The notes beneath the pieces are model-generated. The model searched no databases, was not told where the DNA came from, and worked only from the letters and a program-made list of their open reading frames with translations. DNA of 64,000 nt from the NCBI GenBank assembly GCA_905221615.1, contig CAJNDT010006002.1, positions 1,462,501-1,526,500 of the forward strand, read 5' to 3'. The stretch's first letter is position 1, and each line of letters starts with the position of its first letter. Source of the DNA: Symbiodinium sp. CCMP2592. Lineage: Eukaryota; Sar; Dinophyceae; Suessiales; Symbiodiniaceae. Positions 10,160 to 21,779 of the stretch are shown here, one piece after another. The position numbers were made by a program, and so were the translations under genes.

Positions 10160-10290
10160 GGGCGACTAAGGCTACGGCATCTGATGGCCGTGACCATCCC
10201 ATGGTCTACAGTTCGTCAGGGCTCAGTTGACTCCGTTGGCTGGCAGCCCGAGCCTATGGAGTGCCCCGGTTTTGGGAAGAATGTCGAAGC
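10160..10290 (+). CDS. Possible exon upstream of the glycosyltransferase
   Basis: After ...cggttgcaag two frames are open: LRLRHLMAVTIPWSTV...QPEPMECPGFG to TGA, and ATKATASDGRDHPMVYSSSG. Frame unresolved. Confidence 0.3.
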
Positions 10291-10597
10291 CTCATGAATA
10301 TGCACCTACATTATCTTATACTATTCGAGGGCTCTGTATTGTTATTCCTAGCATTACAACTTGATATTCTCATTTTTCTCACTATTGCAATTCGAATGTT
10401 TGTCATATAGTAGAACACCCAATCCACCGATTCTAACAAAGAGCGCTCCGGTAGTTTACTACCTGCTTTGTCCTATTTCGCGCGCTTGGTGGGGCATCGG
10501 GTGTCGGGAATTGTCTAGAAGCTGGCAGCTGAACGTCTTCCTTGAAGTATATATTGCTGTTCCACTGGGCCCTCTTGTTGGCTTTCTAAGATACACC

Positions 10598-10706
10598 AAA
10601 AGGGAGTTTGCAAAAAGTAGGGATGCCTTCTTTTGGGATCCTTACACTAGGGATCCGACTATTTAGGGTACTAGATGAAGGTCCCCTATTGTCGGAAACT
10701 CCCAAA
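10598..10706. mobile_element. MITE family F, copy 2
   Basis: Begins GGGAGTTTGC and ends GTCGGAAACTCCC; lies in the intron before the first confident glycosyltransferase exon. Confidence 0.7.
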
Positions 10707-10714
10707 TCCGTCAG

Positions 10715-13700
10715 CCGAAAGGTTCCTGAGCGACCTACACTCGAATCCCTTCGTCTTTCCCTTCGAGCAGTGCTTCCCTCCGGAGAGCCCTGCGACCTTT
10801 GTTCGGTGCTGCAACGCCAGGTGGAGAGGTATATATCCCCTAAAAACGTATAAACCCTAAACCACAGCGCCCTACACTAAAACACCCTAGTTGGAAGGGC
10901 AGGGGACTTAGTAAGTAGGTTATAAGTAGAGCTATAAGTACCCTAAATGGAGTTACCTCAATTATAACCCTACTTAAAACCTACTTACTAAGTCCCTTGC
11001 CCTTCCAAGAAACCCAAGTTAATTCGAAGCCCAAGGTGGCGCCACCAGCTTCCGAATCGAGACTGCTGGGGGAGACCGTTCCTTTTTGGGGCCCAAGCCA
11101 AATATTTGCAGCGCCTTCTTGGGGTGAAAGCCATGAACCTTAGAGGTACTTGGAAATATTTTTTAATTTTTGGTTATTATAATCCCTAAGAAACAGCTAC
11201 AATTATGATTTCTTGCTAGGGTTCTAAGTTCAGTAGAGGAACCTTTCTACAGAGACGAAAGACGTGCGTTTGGAGGCTGGCCAGATCTTGAAGGACGTAA
11301 GCAGATATTGTCCGCGTGATGAATGCCACCAGCAACACTGGCCCTACGACAGCTTGCCCTTCCTGCAACAACTGCGTCTTGCACACCTCCAGTCGCTTGG
11401 AAGATTGCGTGAAGTGGAGTTGCCTGCAGAGCCACAGACGAGCCGCAGGCTTGAGTATCCAAATCCAGCAGAGTTGAAGAGGTGGCTCAGCTGGAAGAAC
11501 AGAAGCCTGACGAATCCAATGGATTGCTGCGGGCTGGAAGTAGAGACTCAAAACCCACCGAAACTTTCTCCAGCACCATTTTCGGACGAGTATTATGAAC
11601 AGAAGTGGCCTCCGGCGTTGACGGCGAAGAACCGGGTGGGTCGAGATCTCTTCTCATGCCAGAGCGTGTTGTCTGAAATTTCATTGCACGAGCTAGTGGT
11701 TCTGTACATCCGTGCCGGGTCACCTGCTTACATCTTGCGTGAACGCAAGGCTTTACCCCCAAGAGCCCTTGCCCGATATTTAAAGTGGAGTGAGAGATGT
11801 GCACATCACTACAGCAAGTCTGATCGCCCCAAGTTTTGGATGCAAAGTCTGCTGAGCTTCCAGCCTAGCACTGGACAGGCGGAGCCGAAACAAGATCCGC
11901 TGTTTATGGACATACTACCTGCGAACAGTGCTACTTACCCTGAAGGGCGGGCAGCATTCAAGCGATTTGGAGTTCTGGCGAACTGCGCCCATCGGACTCG
12001 AAAGAACTGTCGCTTGGCCGTGGGCCTCTGGCAGTGCTACACAGAAAGGCATTCCAACGACACCGAGATCTGGTATCGGGAACAAATTGGCGATTTTCAC
12101 AGCGAGACAGATCGCAGGTGCAGCTCAGGGGTTCGTGTCAAAGACTTGGCGCGGCAGTGTGCGATCCGGGGGCTGGGCTGCGAAGAGACCGGACTGAGTT
12201 CCTTTCACTACTGGCGCACGTCCTTCAACGCACTGACATTTAGCAGCATGTGCATGCTCCACCATGACGCTTTACTCAACAACAAACGAACAAAAGTTCG
12301 TGTGGGTGCGGACGTTTTCGGACGGTATGAGTGGCATCTGCTTGTGGACGGAGGAGATGTTAGCATCGGCCCAGGTTGCTTTGACGAAAGCCTCGAGAAA
12401 ATTATCTCAATGGCCCCCAGTGAAGCTGAGATAATTCTGAAAGATCCGAGTGAGCAGGAAGATAGCAACGGCGGAGTGGTTCTCGTACGCCGCTCGCCTT
12501 TGGGCAAGTTATTTCTGGACTTGATGTTAGACAAGACCAGCTGGCCGTTACAGCTCATCGGGAGTGGCTGCTATTGTGACCAACCCAGTATGAATGAAGC
12601 GATTCTGGAGATAGTGGCGTGGGAGACAGGAGCGGATTACAGCTCGGAGTGCTTGCCGCACTTATTTGTTGAGCCCAGTGAGGATGGCAATTTTGGATGC
12701 CACTACATGACCCACCTGCTCTGCTTCAAGAGAAACCTGCGACGCATGACAGGACCATTCGGAAATCGCAGCAGTCGCAAGATCTTCTTCCTGCCGCCTC
12801 ACCGGGCGGCAGACATCAATTTCCGGCCGTCTGGCAATGTGCCGGATCGAGCGACAGAGGGCAACTTAGCCCACTTCCACTGGAGACCATTTATATGGCA
12901 TTGGAACAGCTATCAATCGAAACATCCGGTTATGCTGAAGCACCATGGAATCGAAGAGAGTGCTGAGACGACCTTGCCGCCGTGCCTCGGGCCAGACTTA
13001 TCAGCTAAAGTTGTCACTCAAGCCCCGCTTGTTCTTTCTTGCTCAACAATTAGAACAATTGTTGACGAACACCGTTGAATACACCGCAGCTAGTATTTGC
13101 TTAGGAACGGTGAGCAACCACACAAATAACAATCCATCAAGCGCCCTCCTCACCACCGTCCACGTCGTAGTGCGAACCGACTCATCATAATCAAGAACAA
13201 CACCAACAACAACGACCATAACCACGACAACAAGCAGCAGCAGCAGCAACAACAACATCATCATCGTCTTCATCATCATCATCAAAACCGTCATGTTAGT
13301 ATAGTCGCCATCATGCGTGTCAAAACACCATCATCCTCACCACTCGCACTAGAACCGCACCAGCGGTTAGTGATGCTTTCAACGCCGTCATCGCCGTCGA
13401 CATCATTGCTTTTTTCGTTATTGACGATGACGACGACGATGATCAACGTTTTACCGTTAGCGGTCGCAAGCATGATCATGACGCTGATGATGACATGGTG
13501 GGGATGATCACGATGATGAAGATCAGGACAATGATGGTGAAGCAGATGCACATGCATGACTTGCATATGTTTCCCGTCCAGGTATCCATCTATCGAAGAC
13601 CGATCGGATCCATCGATCTGGCATGCTTTCTCACAGCTACAGTCACGGTGGTGTCAGCAACATCTTCCCAAGCATCCACGTCGATGTTCCTTTCGCTCTG

Positions 13701-13835
13701 CATCAAGAGTATGCAGCCAATGGCAGCCCGGAGGACTGCCTTATTGCTAAAGTTAGCGCATCCAAGAAAATGCCTTTTGTCGCCGGCGGCGACGAAACTG
13801 ATGTAGTCGCCAAACTGCCGGAGTCGCGAAGCTGA
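10715..13835 (+). CDS. Putative glycosyltransferase (nucleotide-diphospho-sugar transferase-like), multi-exon
   Basis: Exons: 10715-10828 (ERFLSDLHSNPFVFPF..., 28 of 37 codons end in G/C), 11030-11077 (QGGATSFRIETAGGD), 11253 to 13073/13078 (over 600 codons, the longest exon in the window), and probably 13582-13835. Phases agree at every join. If the donor is C|GTTGAATAC at 13074, the stop at 13076 is skipped and the chain continues through IHLSKTDRIHRSGMLSH to TGA at 13835. The large exon contains YEWHLLVDGGDVSIGPGCF, then SNGGVVLVRRSPLGKLFLD, then CDQPSMNEAIL: the order seen in GT34/GMA12-type and related transferases (metal-binding DxD, N-G-V-F-hydrophobic-R-S, DQ motif). Here the DxD place reads DGGD. 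The C-terminal AHFHWRPFIWHW fits the His-rich end of such domains. I see no signal peptide; the 5' end lies upstream and unresolved. MITEs F and E sit in its introns. Confidence 0.72.
10893..11007. mobile_element. MITE family E, copy 1 (intron of glycosyltransferase)
   Basis: Inverted repeats GGAAGGGCAGGGGACTTAGT / ACTAAGTCCCTTGCCCTTCC, 115 bp. Second, disrupted copy at 50249-50435. Confidence 0.85.
13200..13300. repeat. CAA/CAG/CAT trinucleotide tract
   Basis: Mixed ACA, CAG and CAT repeats. If the glycosyltransferase continues to 13835 this tract is inside a 508-nt intron. Confidence 0.85.
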
Positions 13836-14112
13836 CCAGTTCCTGCAACGTGGAAAACCGCGAGCTTGTGTGATGCCGTGCACACGGCACTTTTGCAATA
13901 CATGACAGACACAGTCGTCTTCCATCTTGTTGAGACAGGTGCAAAGCAACCCGCCTACAGGGACTGCAACTCCAGAGCTGCGAGCGGCAGGTGGGAATGA
14001 AGTAAGCCCAGGAGTGTTCCCCCGTCCCAGGCAACCCGGTTTCGGAGCTCGGAATCGGCGTGTCTGAAAAGTTTTCGACGTTAGAAGGCAGCCCCGTCAA
14101 GCAGCAGGTTTT

Positions 14113-14345
14113 GTACAGCAGCAGCAGCAGCAGGAGGAGGAGTAGCAGTAGCAGCAGCAGCAGTAGCAGCAGAAGTAGCAATAGTAGCAATAGTAGCAGC
14201 AGTAGTAGTAGTAGTAGCAGCAGCAGTAGTAGTTGTAATAGTAGCAGTGGTAGTAGTAACTAGCACTTGTAGCAGCAGTAGTAGCAGTAGTAATAATAGC
14301 AGTAGCAGTAGTAGTAGCGGTGGTACGCGTAATCATAGCAGTAGT
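14113..14345. repeat. CAG/TAG trinucleotide tract
   Basis: About 230 bp of interrupted AGC/AGT triplets; poly-Ser and poly-Leu frames here are repeat artefacts. Confidence 0.95.
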
Positions 14346-14375
14346 TAGCATCAGCAGTGGCAGTGGCAGTCGTCG

Positions 14376-14585
14376 GTGTCGCCTCGTAAGGAGTATTGTT
14401 ACTACCACACTCGCAGCAATAGCAGCCGCATCCCCGATGCAGCACGGTACATGCAGGTCTTGAAGTGGTTCAATGATTTACACCCCAGCACTGAAGTGCC
14501 ACGAAGCATGAGCGAATCTGAAGTGCAATGTCGAAGTGCTGCACATCACCACACGAAGTCGCAAACGACGCCTGCAAGCAGCTGA
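14376..14585 (+). CDS. Possible terminal exon, unknown protein
   Basis: Frame from the end of the triplet tract to TGA: RIPDAARYMQVLKWFNDLHP then SEVQCRSAAHHH. A helix in the first half; otherwise unremarkable. Confidence 0.3.
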   Translation: MSPRKEYCYYHTRSNSSRIPDAARYMQVLKWFNDLHPSTEVPRSMSESEVQCRSAAHHHTKSQTTPASS

Positions 14586-14632
14586 GTCTGCTAGTAACTG
14601 CTAATTCTAAATCACAACCACGGGCTTAACCC

Positions 14633-14693
14633 TAAGCCCTAACCCCTAACCCCTAAACCCTAAACCCCTAAACCCCTAAACCCCGAACCCAGA
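14633..14693. repeat. CCCTAAA-oriented block before an exon
   Basis: Runs of CCCCTAAACC immediately upstream of the acceptor at 14720. Confidence 0.9.
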
Positions 14694-14720
14694 ATCCGCC
14701 TCTCAGCGAGCTCGTGGCAG

Positions 14721-14793
14721 GGCAGCTGGTGACCCCGATGTACGTCTGCCAGCACCTGGCGCCAGATCTCACATTCGGCCCGGAGGCTTCCAC
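14721..14793 (+). CDS. Internal exon, unknown protein
   Basis: Acceptor ...gctcgtggcag; reads LVTPMYVCQHLAPDLTFGPE with 19 of 23 codons ending in G/C; donor CAC|GTCGAA. Confidence 0.6.
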
Positions 14794-15100
14794 GTCGAAT
14801 CCAAAGCCTGGGAAGTCGGAGTTTCAATCGCACAGTCTCATCGTTTATAGTATAGTACTCTATGAGTCTATGATACCAGAGTATACTATATTATACTACA
14901 TATCACGATACTATACATTATTATAGTATATCATATTGCTTCCGGCGTTTAGTGCTTCAGATTCAGGGCGTGCATTCTTCGTGGGCTGTGAGCTTCCGGT
15001 TCTGGGGTTCAGGAAACCTGATGCCACAGCCCTGAGATACACATTCTGAATCCTGACCGCTGGAGACCGACAGACCACCCAGTGTTAAACTTCAAAAGCC

Positions 15101-15209
15101 CATATGGGAGGTTCCGAAAGGGGGGGACCCTAGCATAGGACCCTAAATAGTAGGACCCTTATTTTAAGGGGCCCCCAGGAAGGTACCCTTAATTTTCGGA
15201 AACTCCCAG
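15101..15209. mobile_element. MITE family F, copy 3 (intron-like)
   Basis: Inverted ends CATATGGGAGGTTCCGAAAG / TTTTCGGAAACTCCCAG. Possible donor G|GTTCCG and acceptor CTCCCAG are both in the element and in phase 0 on both sides. Confidence 0.75.
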
Positions 15210-15300
15210 ATGCTGGTTGAATTGAGTTCTAAACATGATGTGAAGCCCCTTTCCTTCGTCAGCTTTCATCGTAAAATGTGCTTTGGATCTGAAACCGCAA
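15210..15300 (+). CDS. Internal exon, unknown protein
   Basis: Starts at the AG ending a family-F element; reads MLVELSSKHDVKPLSFVSF then RKMCFGSETA; donor AAG|GTTTGTTGG. Confidence 0.4.
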
Positions 15301-15379
15301 GGTTTGTTGGGCATTTGTGGCCAAGGACCGACTCATTGAAACTTCTGACCTTCTTTCGTTGAATCTTACACCCTCGCTC

Positions 15380-16320
15380 TCAAAAGGCCATAGTTACTGC
15401 GGCGTAGTATTTAGTTGGTAATGATAAGGACCGCTTTTTATAACCTTATTGTGGGAGACTTGAGTAATCAGGTGTTTACCTTAAGTTGACTGCTCCAATG
15501 CCATGGGATCCTTCACTCAAAATCCTGGGTGGGGAAGGGTAAGCGCCCTACTACCTGGGGTCCATAGACCCGAAGCCTCAACCCTCATAAGCCCCAAAGA
15601 CATGGGATTGGGCGTGCCTTGTCGAGGCCGTAAGCGACGGTCTCGGCCTCAGCCGTCGACATGATGCACCTCTCATCCATGTTAACTAAGAAGAGTAACA
15701 ACCGGGTTCGTTTCACGGCTTCTTTAAAGAGGTTAGGGTGTAGGGCTCGGGATATGGGGACTGTAGCAAATCCCGACAAAACGTGGATAAAGAAGCTGCT
15801 GCAAATCTTGCAGGATTGACAGAGAACCATTGTCGACCGCCTGATACATAAGTTTGCAATCCCACTGCACACCTACCCCGGTGGTGTGCAAGCATCATTC
15901 AAGTGCCAACAGGAGTCAGCAAGTGTGGCCGATGATTTCCCGCAAGCTGGTATGATGGCAAGTCTGAAAAGGCATAGTCAATAAAACCTTGATCGCCTGG
16001 CTACCAGTAATCATGATCATATCGCAGTTGTCATCACAAGTTAACCCTACAGCCCACCTTTTGGAACCGCAAAAGGTGAAACTATGCGCCATGTAAGCCT
16101 CAATACTCTTGAAGTCCTGAACATTAAAGCCCTACACGCCAACAAGTCTTTCCATGCATAACACCTAAGGTCCTAAATCCTAAACTGCAAATATCAGCTC
16201 GAGTTCGCTGCCTCAATCACCTAAGGTCAAGTGATAGTAATCTAAACACCATGTAAGCCTGAACCCCTAAAACTTAGATCCCGTGTCACACTGAGCAATA
16301 AAACCTAAATCCTCCGGGGT
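15380..16320. other. Region without a supported + strand gene
   Basis: No convincing + exon. On the minus strand 15600-15760 is open (KEAVKRTRLLLFLVNMDERC), but splice signals are unclear. Scattered degenerate CCCTAAA units near 16160-16310. Confidence 0.4.
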
Positions 16321-16430
16321 TACTATAGAGGCCTTAATAATTAGAACAGGGTTTTGGGGCCCATGATACCATAGCTATAATAAGGAATCCCCCGAAATAG
16401 TATAGGGAATTATTACAGCACCTATATTGA
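16321..16430. mobile_element. MITE family A, reverse copy
   Basis: Reverse orientation: TACTATAGAGGCCTTAATAA ... GTTTTGGGGCCCAT ... ending CACCTATATTGA. Confidence 0.75.
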
Positions 16431-17130
16431 CTGGTAAGGCCGCTTCGCCGGTCGATTTGGGACCGGCTCGGCGCAGGCTCCTCTCTCCAGGCGGAGTTTG
16501 TGACTTTTAGATTTCGGGTCTATAGACTGGGTTCTTGTGAAGGAGCTTAAACTAAGCTACCAAAATAGGTATCTATAGTAACTATGGTTTCTTCATTATG
16601 GTAACTTAAATTAAACCCCTTAACAAGAGCCCAGTAGATTTTTGCTTCTTTTTCTCAGACTTGGGGTTGAGAGGCATAGCCTCGAGAGTCGGTCTAGACT
16701 TTACAGCTTTCAGGGTTTGGGGTGTACGGGGTGGTCCAATCAGGGCTTTGAGGGCATAGACGGCTTGGGATCATGGACTTGGCAAAGCATCACTGGGCTG
16801 CTGGCCATGTATGCATAGTATCTTCACTGCTTCTTCCACTGCCGTTGCTGCCGTTACCATTGCAATTGCCCGCTTATCTTGACTTCTTAAACCCTAAGCC
16901 CATCTGAGCCGCCCTAAACCCTAACAGAAAAGGACTCCATGGAGACCCTGAAACCAAAGCCCTGAAGGCCAGAGCTCGTCTCGAATCCCCGGTAGGGCCA
17001 AGTGTCCCAGAAGCCTAAAACCCCAAAAGGCCCCATTGCACTTAAAAAAAACACCTCGTATGTGAAGCTTGCGGTGTTTCACGGCTACGAGGCTCCCAGT
17101 GTGTGCATGTAATGTATTTTACTACGAAAC

Positions 17131-17242
17131 CATGTGGGGGTTTCCGAAAATGATGGGTACCTTATTTTGGGGTCCTTAAAACGAGGATCCTACTATTTAG
17201 GGTGCTATATTAGGATCCCCCATTTTCGGAAACTCCTACATA
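17131..17242. mobile_element. MITE family F, copy 4
   Basis: Ends TGGGGGTTTCCGAAAAT and ATTTTCGGAAACTCCTACA; GGATCC core at the centre. Confidence 0.8.
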
Positions 17243-17660
17243 ATTCAATACGATATTATGTTAGATTACATCATGAAAGATCATAGAGTACTATTTCACA
17301 TCATGCAATATGATATGATATCGCATCATATCATACAAAAGAACGAAATATACATACAAAAGTACAAGGGTGTTTAACCAATTTAAGAATGTAGTATATT
17401 TGAATGTATGATAATGTAATATATCTTAATGTAAGATAACGTATTATCCTGTAATACAATGTAATATAACGTAATATAGTGTTAATCATGCAACCTGACT
17501 TGTTACACTATGTCATAACATCATCTAGTACAATATAACGCATTATCTTTTCATAACATGGTGTGATACAGTATGATATGACGGAGCATAGTAAAACATG
17601 ATATACTATAATGTAATGCAGTATAATAATGGTATATTATCGTAGAGTATGTACATGGAT
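17243..17660. repeat. AT-rich low-complexity satellite
   Basis: About 400 bp of degenerate TAATGTAATATA / CATGATATGATA units. Confidence 0.8.
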
Positions 17661-17668
17661 ATGTGGAG

Positions 17669-17733
17669 TGCATTGGAGGCCCTCCTCCGCCTCGGGATCG
17701 CGCACTACCGAGGCAGATATCGACAGTCCCAGA
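17669..17733 (+). CDS. Internal exon, unknown protein
   Basis: Reads ALEALLRLGIAHYRGRYRQ (14 of 19 G/C-ending codons); donor AGA|GTTTAGG. The acceptor ...tatgtggag lacks a pyrimidine tract. Confidence 0.55.
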
Positions 17734-17911
17734 GTTTAGGAAGCTACTGGCTTTGGATTTGGGGGGCCTTAGGGTTCAGGGTTTAGGGGTTGGGGCAGTG
17801 TGACAATGCCAGAGTGCTTGTAAGGCGCAGTCGGCTGGGCTGCTGTGCTTGCACAGCATTGTTTCTCTGATCCCTACCTTACCAGCTCTTGCAGTTAATC
17901 TTCTCCGTCAG

Positions 17912-17959
17912 CAAAGACCTGTTGTTAGCAGCTTTCTCTCTCAAGAGCCTCGGCGAAGG
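17912..17959 (+). CDS. Internal exon, unknown protein
   Basis: Acceptor ...atcttctccgtcag; reads KDLLLAAFSLKSLGE; donor AGG|GTCCAT. Confidence 0.4.
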
Positions 17960-18417
17960 GTCCATCATTGCCCATGGTTGCTTAATCCTCAGCCCAAACC
18001 CTCACCTCTCGCTGCACTTTCATGAGCATGAACCCTCAAACTACGCAACCCCTCTCCACAGATAAACGAAGCGCCAGGATGCCAGAAAGGTATTGCAGGA
18101 GCCTTAACAAGTAGAATATCATTTTGAGATTTACTGTTGTACCATAGCTATGATAAGAAACCCAGAGGGATCCTATTCAAATCGATCTTGGCTGGCATCA
18201 CGTGGTGCCGTGCCGAAGCTGGCTGCAATGAATGCCTCGGGCTCAGGCTTGAAACAGATGGATGCTGTTCTGCTTCTTACCACTTCGCATGTTTCGATTC
18301 TATAGTTATGTTAAACTGTATGGAGTAAGCCGTCGGGCCCCTGTGTTAGTCAGGCCCAAAGCCCAAAGCCGTTAGACTGCACAGAAAAGCATAACGCCAA
18401 TCTGGAATAAACCGCAG

Positions 18418-18534
18418 GCCCGGAGAGTCCAATAACTCCCATATCCCTTAATTCAGGAATATTCCTGAAGTCATTGTAGGGGTCCTACGATGATTTAAAG
18501 TACATTCCTTAGTTAAGGGATATTGGGGTCTCAG
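18418..18534. mobile_element. MITE family D, copy 3 (carries acceptor)
   Basis: Left end GGAGAGTCCAATA; right end GGGATATTGGGGTCTCAG, where a change from TCTCTG to TCTCAG creates an acceptor used by the next exon. Confidence 0.75.
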
Positions 18535-18600
18535 GGGATTCCACCGAGGCCATGGACATGCTCATCTCCGATCCGGAGGACGAGGACGGCGTGCATAATC
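18535..18600 (+). CDS. Internal exon, acidic protein
   Basis: Reads DSTEAMDMLISDPEDEDGV with 19 of 22 G/C-ending codons, the clearest codon bias in this part; donor GGC|GTGCAT. Confidence 0.65.
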
Positions 18601-19040
18601 TGTCAGAGCCGTGCCGTAGCCCTCGCAGTTGAGCGGTATGATTGCTATGATCGGGTCTTCGCTGAGTTGTGGCATACGGAACTCAGCTACATTGTTACAT
18701 GGCTCGGCACGCACACATGCACACATGCATGTGTGTGTGTCCGTGACTTGCAGTTGGAGGGTTTCGGAACGTTTGCTCCACTGCAGCATGGGATTTTTGC
18801 AGAAGCACGGCATTGGATGAACTCGAAACATGACCCTTTGAACTGTCGTGCACCAGTCTGACCACGGAAATAACTTCCATGTTCATCGTGAGCAGGCAGA
18901 TGTGGCCAATGTCAAGGTGATTTGGCCAAAGGCGCATGGCTGGGGGTTTCGGGAGCTCAGACTATCGGATCCCAAAATCACTCCTGCTGTGAAGCAATCA
19001 TCCTCCAGCATCATATCGCTGCTGACTACTCACCTCTCAG

Positions 19041-19467
19041 GCGCCATCACTTCAGGAATGGGCCGAGTTGGTGCCCGCCGAGGTCCACTGGGCTTGCAGT
19101 TTACAAAATCTGGAATGCACAGGGGCATCATACCTTCTTTGGGGTTCCTGCAATTCGACAGTTTCTGCTCGCACTAGGCGTGCTTGCACTTTGGACGACA
19201 TTGGCCTGCGAAATAAGATGCTGCCAGAACTATGTAGAGTAACACAGCCGGCGGATGCCTCCTGCATGCTCCTGCTCCAGAGGGCGCCCCCGACACACCA
19301 CGACAGCCGCTGCGCGGGCAGGCGTGGTGTGCAGTATATTCGCTCGCTGCCCACTAATATCACTAATTGTCGGAATTGGGTTGCTTGCTGCGGCTGCGAG
19401 CGTTCATACACCAAGATCCAAGATCGTTCCTGACACTGATTTGCAGCTTCCTTCACCTTTGTGTCAG
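19041..19467 (+). CDS. Membrane protein exons, weakly like NPC1/Patched family
   Basis: From acceptor ...tcacctctcag a frame runs EWAELVPAEVHWACSLQNLE... to TGA at 19433. An overlapping frame, 19322-19467 (acceptor ...gcgggcag, donor TGTCAG|GTGCGT), reads SIFARCPLISLIVGIGLLAA then HTPRSKIVPDTDLQL. The latter has the aromatic/Arg-Pro plus transmembrane helix plus T-x-x-D-L pattern found at the start of NPC1/Patched/RND-type transmembrane regions. Resemblance by eye only; how the two frames are spliced is unknown. Confidence 0.4.
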
Positions 19468-19713
19468 GTGCGTCAGATTACGCCGGAGGTGCTGCAGGAG
19501 AGGTCGTCTGGTACAGTCGCAAGGGCTATCAAGGGCTTCATTCAAACATGTACGGGTCGATACATCGAACCACACACCGAAACACGTCTCTTTCGGTTGG
19601 AAGTGTTTCAACCCTCGCCTTTCCGACAATCCCTGGTCCGTAACTTCAGTCAGTTCGGAATCCCTTAAAGCCTAAAAACCTTTAGAGTAATCTTTCGTTT
19701 CATGTCGTGTCAG

Positions 19714-19786
19714 GATGAGACTGATGTGAGCCTTTTCAAGGTGGAGGGCAAGGACAAAAGCTGGTCCTTCGGATTCGAGATTGGGG
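19714..19786 (+). CDS. Internal exon, unknown protein
   Basis: Acceptor ...catgtcgtgtcag; reads ETDVSLFKVEGKDKSWSFGF (17 of 24 G/C-ending codons); donor GGG|GTTTACGG. Confidence 0.65.
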
Positions 19787-20329
19787 GTTTACGGGTTCAC
19801 GGTTTGGGGTTCCGGGCTCGGGGTTTGAGGATTATGGTTTTCGGGTTAGGGTGTCTGTTGGATATGATGGATTGCAGGCTGCACAGTGTGTGCAGCATTC
19901 ACGGATGCGTTCGACTGAGTGCCGCACCCCGAAATTATGCCAGCATATCAGGGCCTGAATATTTCGAAAATAGTAGACATGATGTTCCTTAGGGCTTCCC
20001 CTATAGAATTCAGAATCATACCTAGAAATACAGTTCCTTTATGTGTGCCCTTAAAATCATAGTATACCCTATCTGCAAACACAGCTATACACACCCCCGA
20101 AGCTGAGCTGGGCTTGAAAGCCATCTTTAGGTTGAGGGCTTCAGGGTGTAAGTTTAATAATCTAGATTTGGATTTCGGGTTTCAGGATTTAGATTTCATT
20201 TTCGGGTTTTAGGGTTCAGGGTGTAGGTCCTCACTACTACGGATCCCGTTATGTGAGTTTTAGGCTGCGTCCCCTTGCGTCTTGAAGGACCCACATGCAT
20301 CACAGCCTGTCAATGTCAGGTTTCTGCAG

Positions 20330-20546
20330 AAGGGCGCCGTGACTTTCGAGCGGCCCGGTTCGGCGAGGTCTGCCAAGCAGTTCCTGGTTACCACAGGGTT
20401 TGTAATTTTGAGTGTGTGGACTTCAGCGTTTATGGTTTCGGCGATTCGGGTCTTGTGATTCAGGATACGAGATGTTAAGATTCCACAGTCCCGGCCTTAC
20501 ACCTAGAGCCGAGCAAGCTTTGCGAAGTCAAGAGGTCTTTGTTACG
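20330..20546 (+). CDS. Two exons joined in phase, unknown protein
   Basis: Exon 20330-20397 (acceptor ...ggtttctgcag; GAVTFERPGSARSAKQFLVT; donor AGG|GTTTGTAA), then a 91-nt intron, then exon 20489-20546 (acceptor ...gattccacag; GLTPRAEQALRSQEVFVT; donor ACG|GTTGGGG). The 2-nt leftover of the first joins the 1-nt lead of the second. First exon has 18 of 22 G/C-ending codons. Confidence 0.65.
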
Positions 20547-21015
20547 GTTGGGGTTTCCGGGGTGTACGGTTATCGAAAGTCATCACCGAAAGTTTGGTCA
20601 GTCATCATAAAGCACCCCACACATCTCCAAGCTGTAGTCTACTTCACTGAACCCACGATCCTATATTGCCAACCGTCCGAGATTTTAAGGTTGAAGGGCT
20701 GCAGCCTGATCCCACACTCTAGCCTCCAAACTCTAGACAAATTAGAGCTTTCGAGGTTGTACTACAGGTTCGCCACCTGCATTTTGTTTATTTGCGTGCC
20801 AAACATGACACATCCGGATATCTCCAAGATTTGAATCCGAATGTTCCCCGGCAGCCTAAACTTGAAACGTCGCCTAAACCTGCAGTCCCGCCAAAGTAAG
20901 ACTAAGTAGGACCACCTACGAGCCCTCACTCGCCACTCAAGACGAAATACCCGTAAGATTGCTAGCCTAAGCCGTAAACCGATTGTTGACCAACTCGTCG
21001 AGCTGTAGGGCTTGA

Positions 21016-21131
21016 GAGCGAGCGCAAGCCAGGTTTCGCCTGGATGTGACCTTTACCGGCGGTCCCCGAAGCCGTTTCGGAGACGACTACGCAGAGCCCG
21101 GCGACCCAGCAAGGGAAACTTTCCAAGAAAG
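21016..21131 (+). CDS. Exon, unknown protein
   Basis: Reads RFRLDVTFTGGPRSRFGDDY then AEPGDPARETFQ; donor AAAG|GTCGTC. Several acceptors (after 21018, 21027 or 21033) are possible. Confidence 0.5.
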
Positions 21132-21193
21132 GTCGTCAAAGCTGTGATGCAGGGGTTGTGGGGTTTAAGGTCAGGGGCTGCTCAATGATGCGA

Positions 21194-21303
21194 ATATAGG
21201 GGCCGAAATGATTACCAATTCGATTGTGGGGGTTCCTTCCTTATTACATGGTTGTAGTATAAAATACTCAAAACCCTATTCTAAGTAGTGAGGCCACTAT
21301 ATT
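21194..21303. mobile_element. MITE family A, copy
   Basis: ATATAGGGGCCGAAATGATT...CCCTATTCTAAGTAGTGAGG, ending GGCCACTATATTA. Confidence 0.75.
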
Positions 21304-21341
21304 AGGGTTTTTGGTTCAATGGTGGTGTCTTTGGGCTTCAG

Positions 21342-21431
21342 GGATAGTTGGAGACTGTACGGTCGAAGATGGAAGTTTCCGGCTCGAGGAAGCCGTAGAG
21401 AAAATGCTCACTGCTCGGTGCCACATCTTTG
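21342..21431 (+). CDS. Internal exon, unknown protein
   Basis: Acceptor ...tctttgggcttcag; reads VGDCTVEDGSFRLEEAVEKM; donor TTTG|GTCCAG; 90 nt. Confidence 0.5.
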
Positions 21432-21779
21432 GTCCAGATAAGTCTTATTATGTATAGTATTGTTGGCACAGTTATCGGGATTACTGTCAGAGTCAATGCT
21501 GTTGTGGCATATATGCACACAGTCTCGCAGTGCTAGTGTATACGACTTTCAAAGTCCATCACTGAGCACTTCAGCAGAATTGCATCAATAGAGTAGCTTA
21601 GGGCATTAATAGAGTAGTTTAGGGTTTAGGATAAGGGAATAGGGTTTCCGGGCTTTTCTTTGTTCCGGCCTTGTGCGATCATGCTTCTGTAGTTGATGCC
21701 TGATGCATGTTGTGGGCTCGCATTCGCCGGTCTGTTCGGGCTGGGGTCGGACACACAAACAGACAGACGCAGAGAGATG

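Noticed and set aside
18523..18861. 112-codon frame with HTCTHACVCV
   Set aside because: Cys/His come from an (AC)n/(TG)n microsatellite, and another frame of the same DNA (18535-18600) is the coding one.
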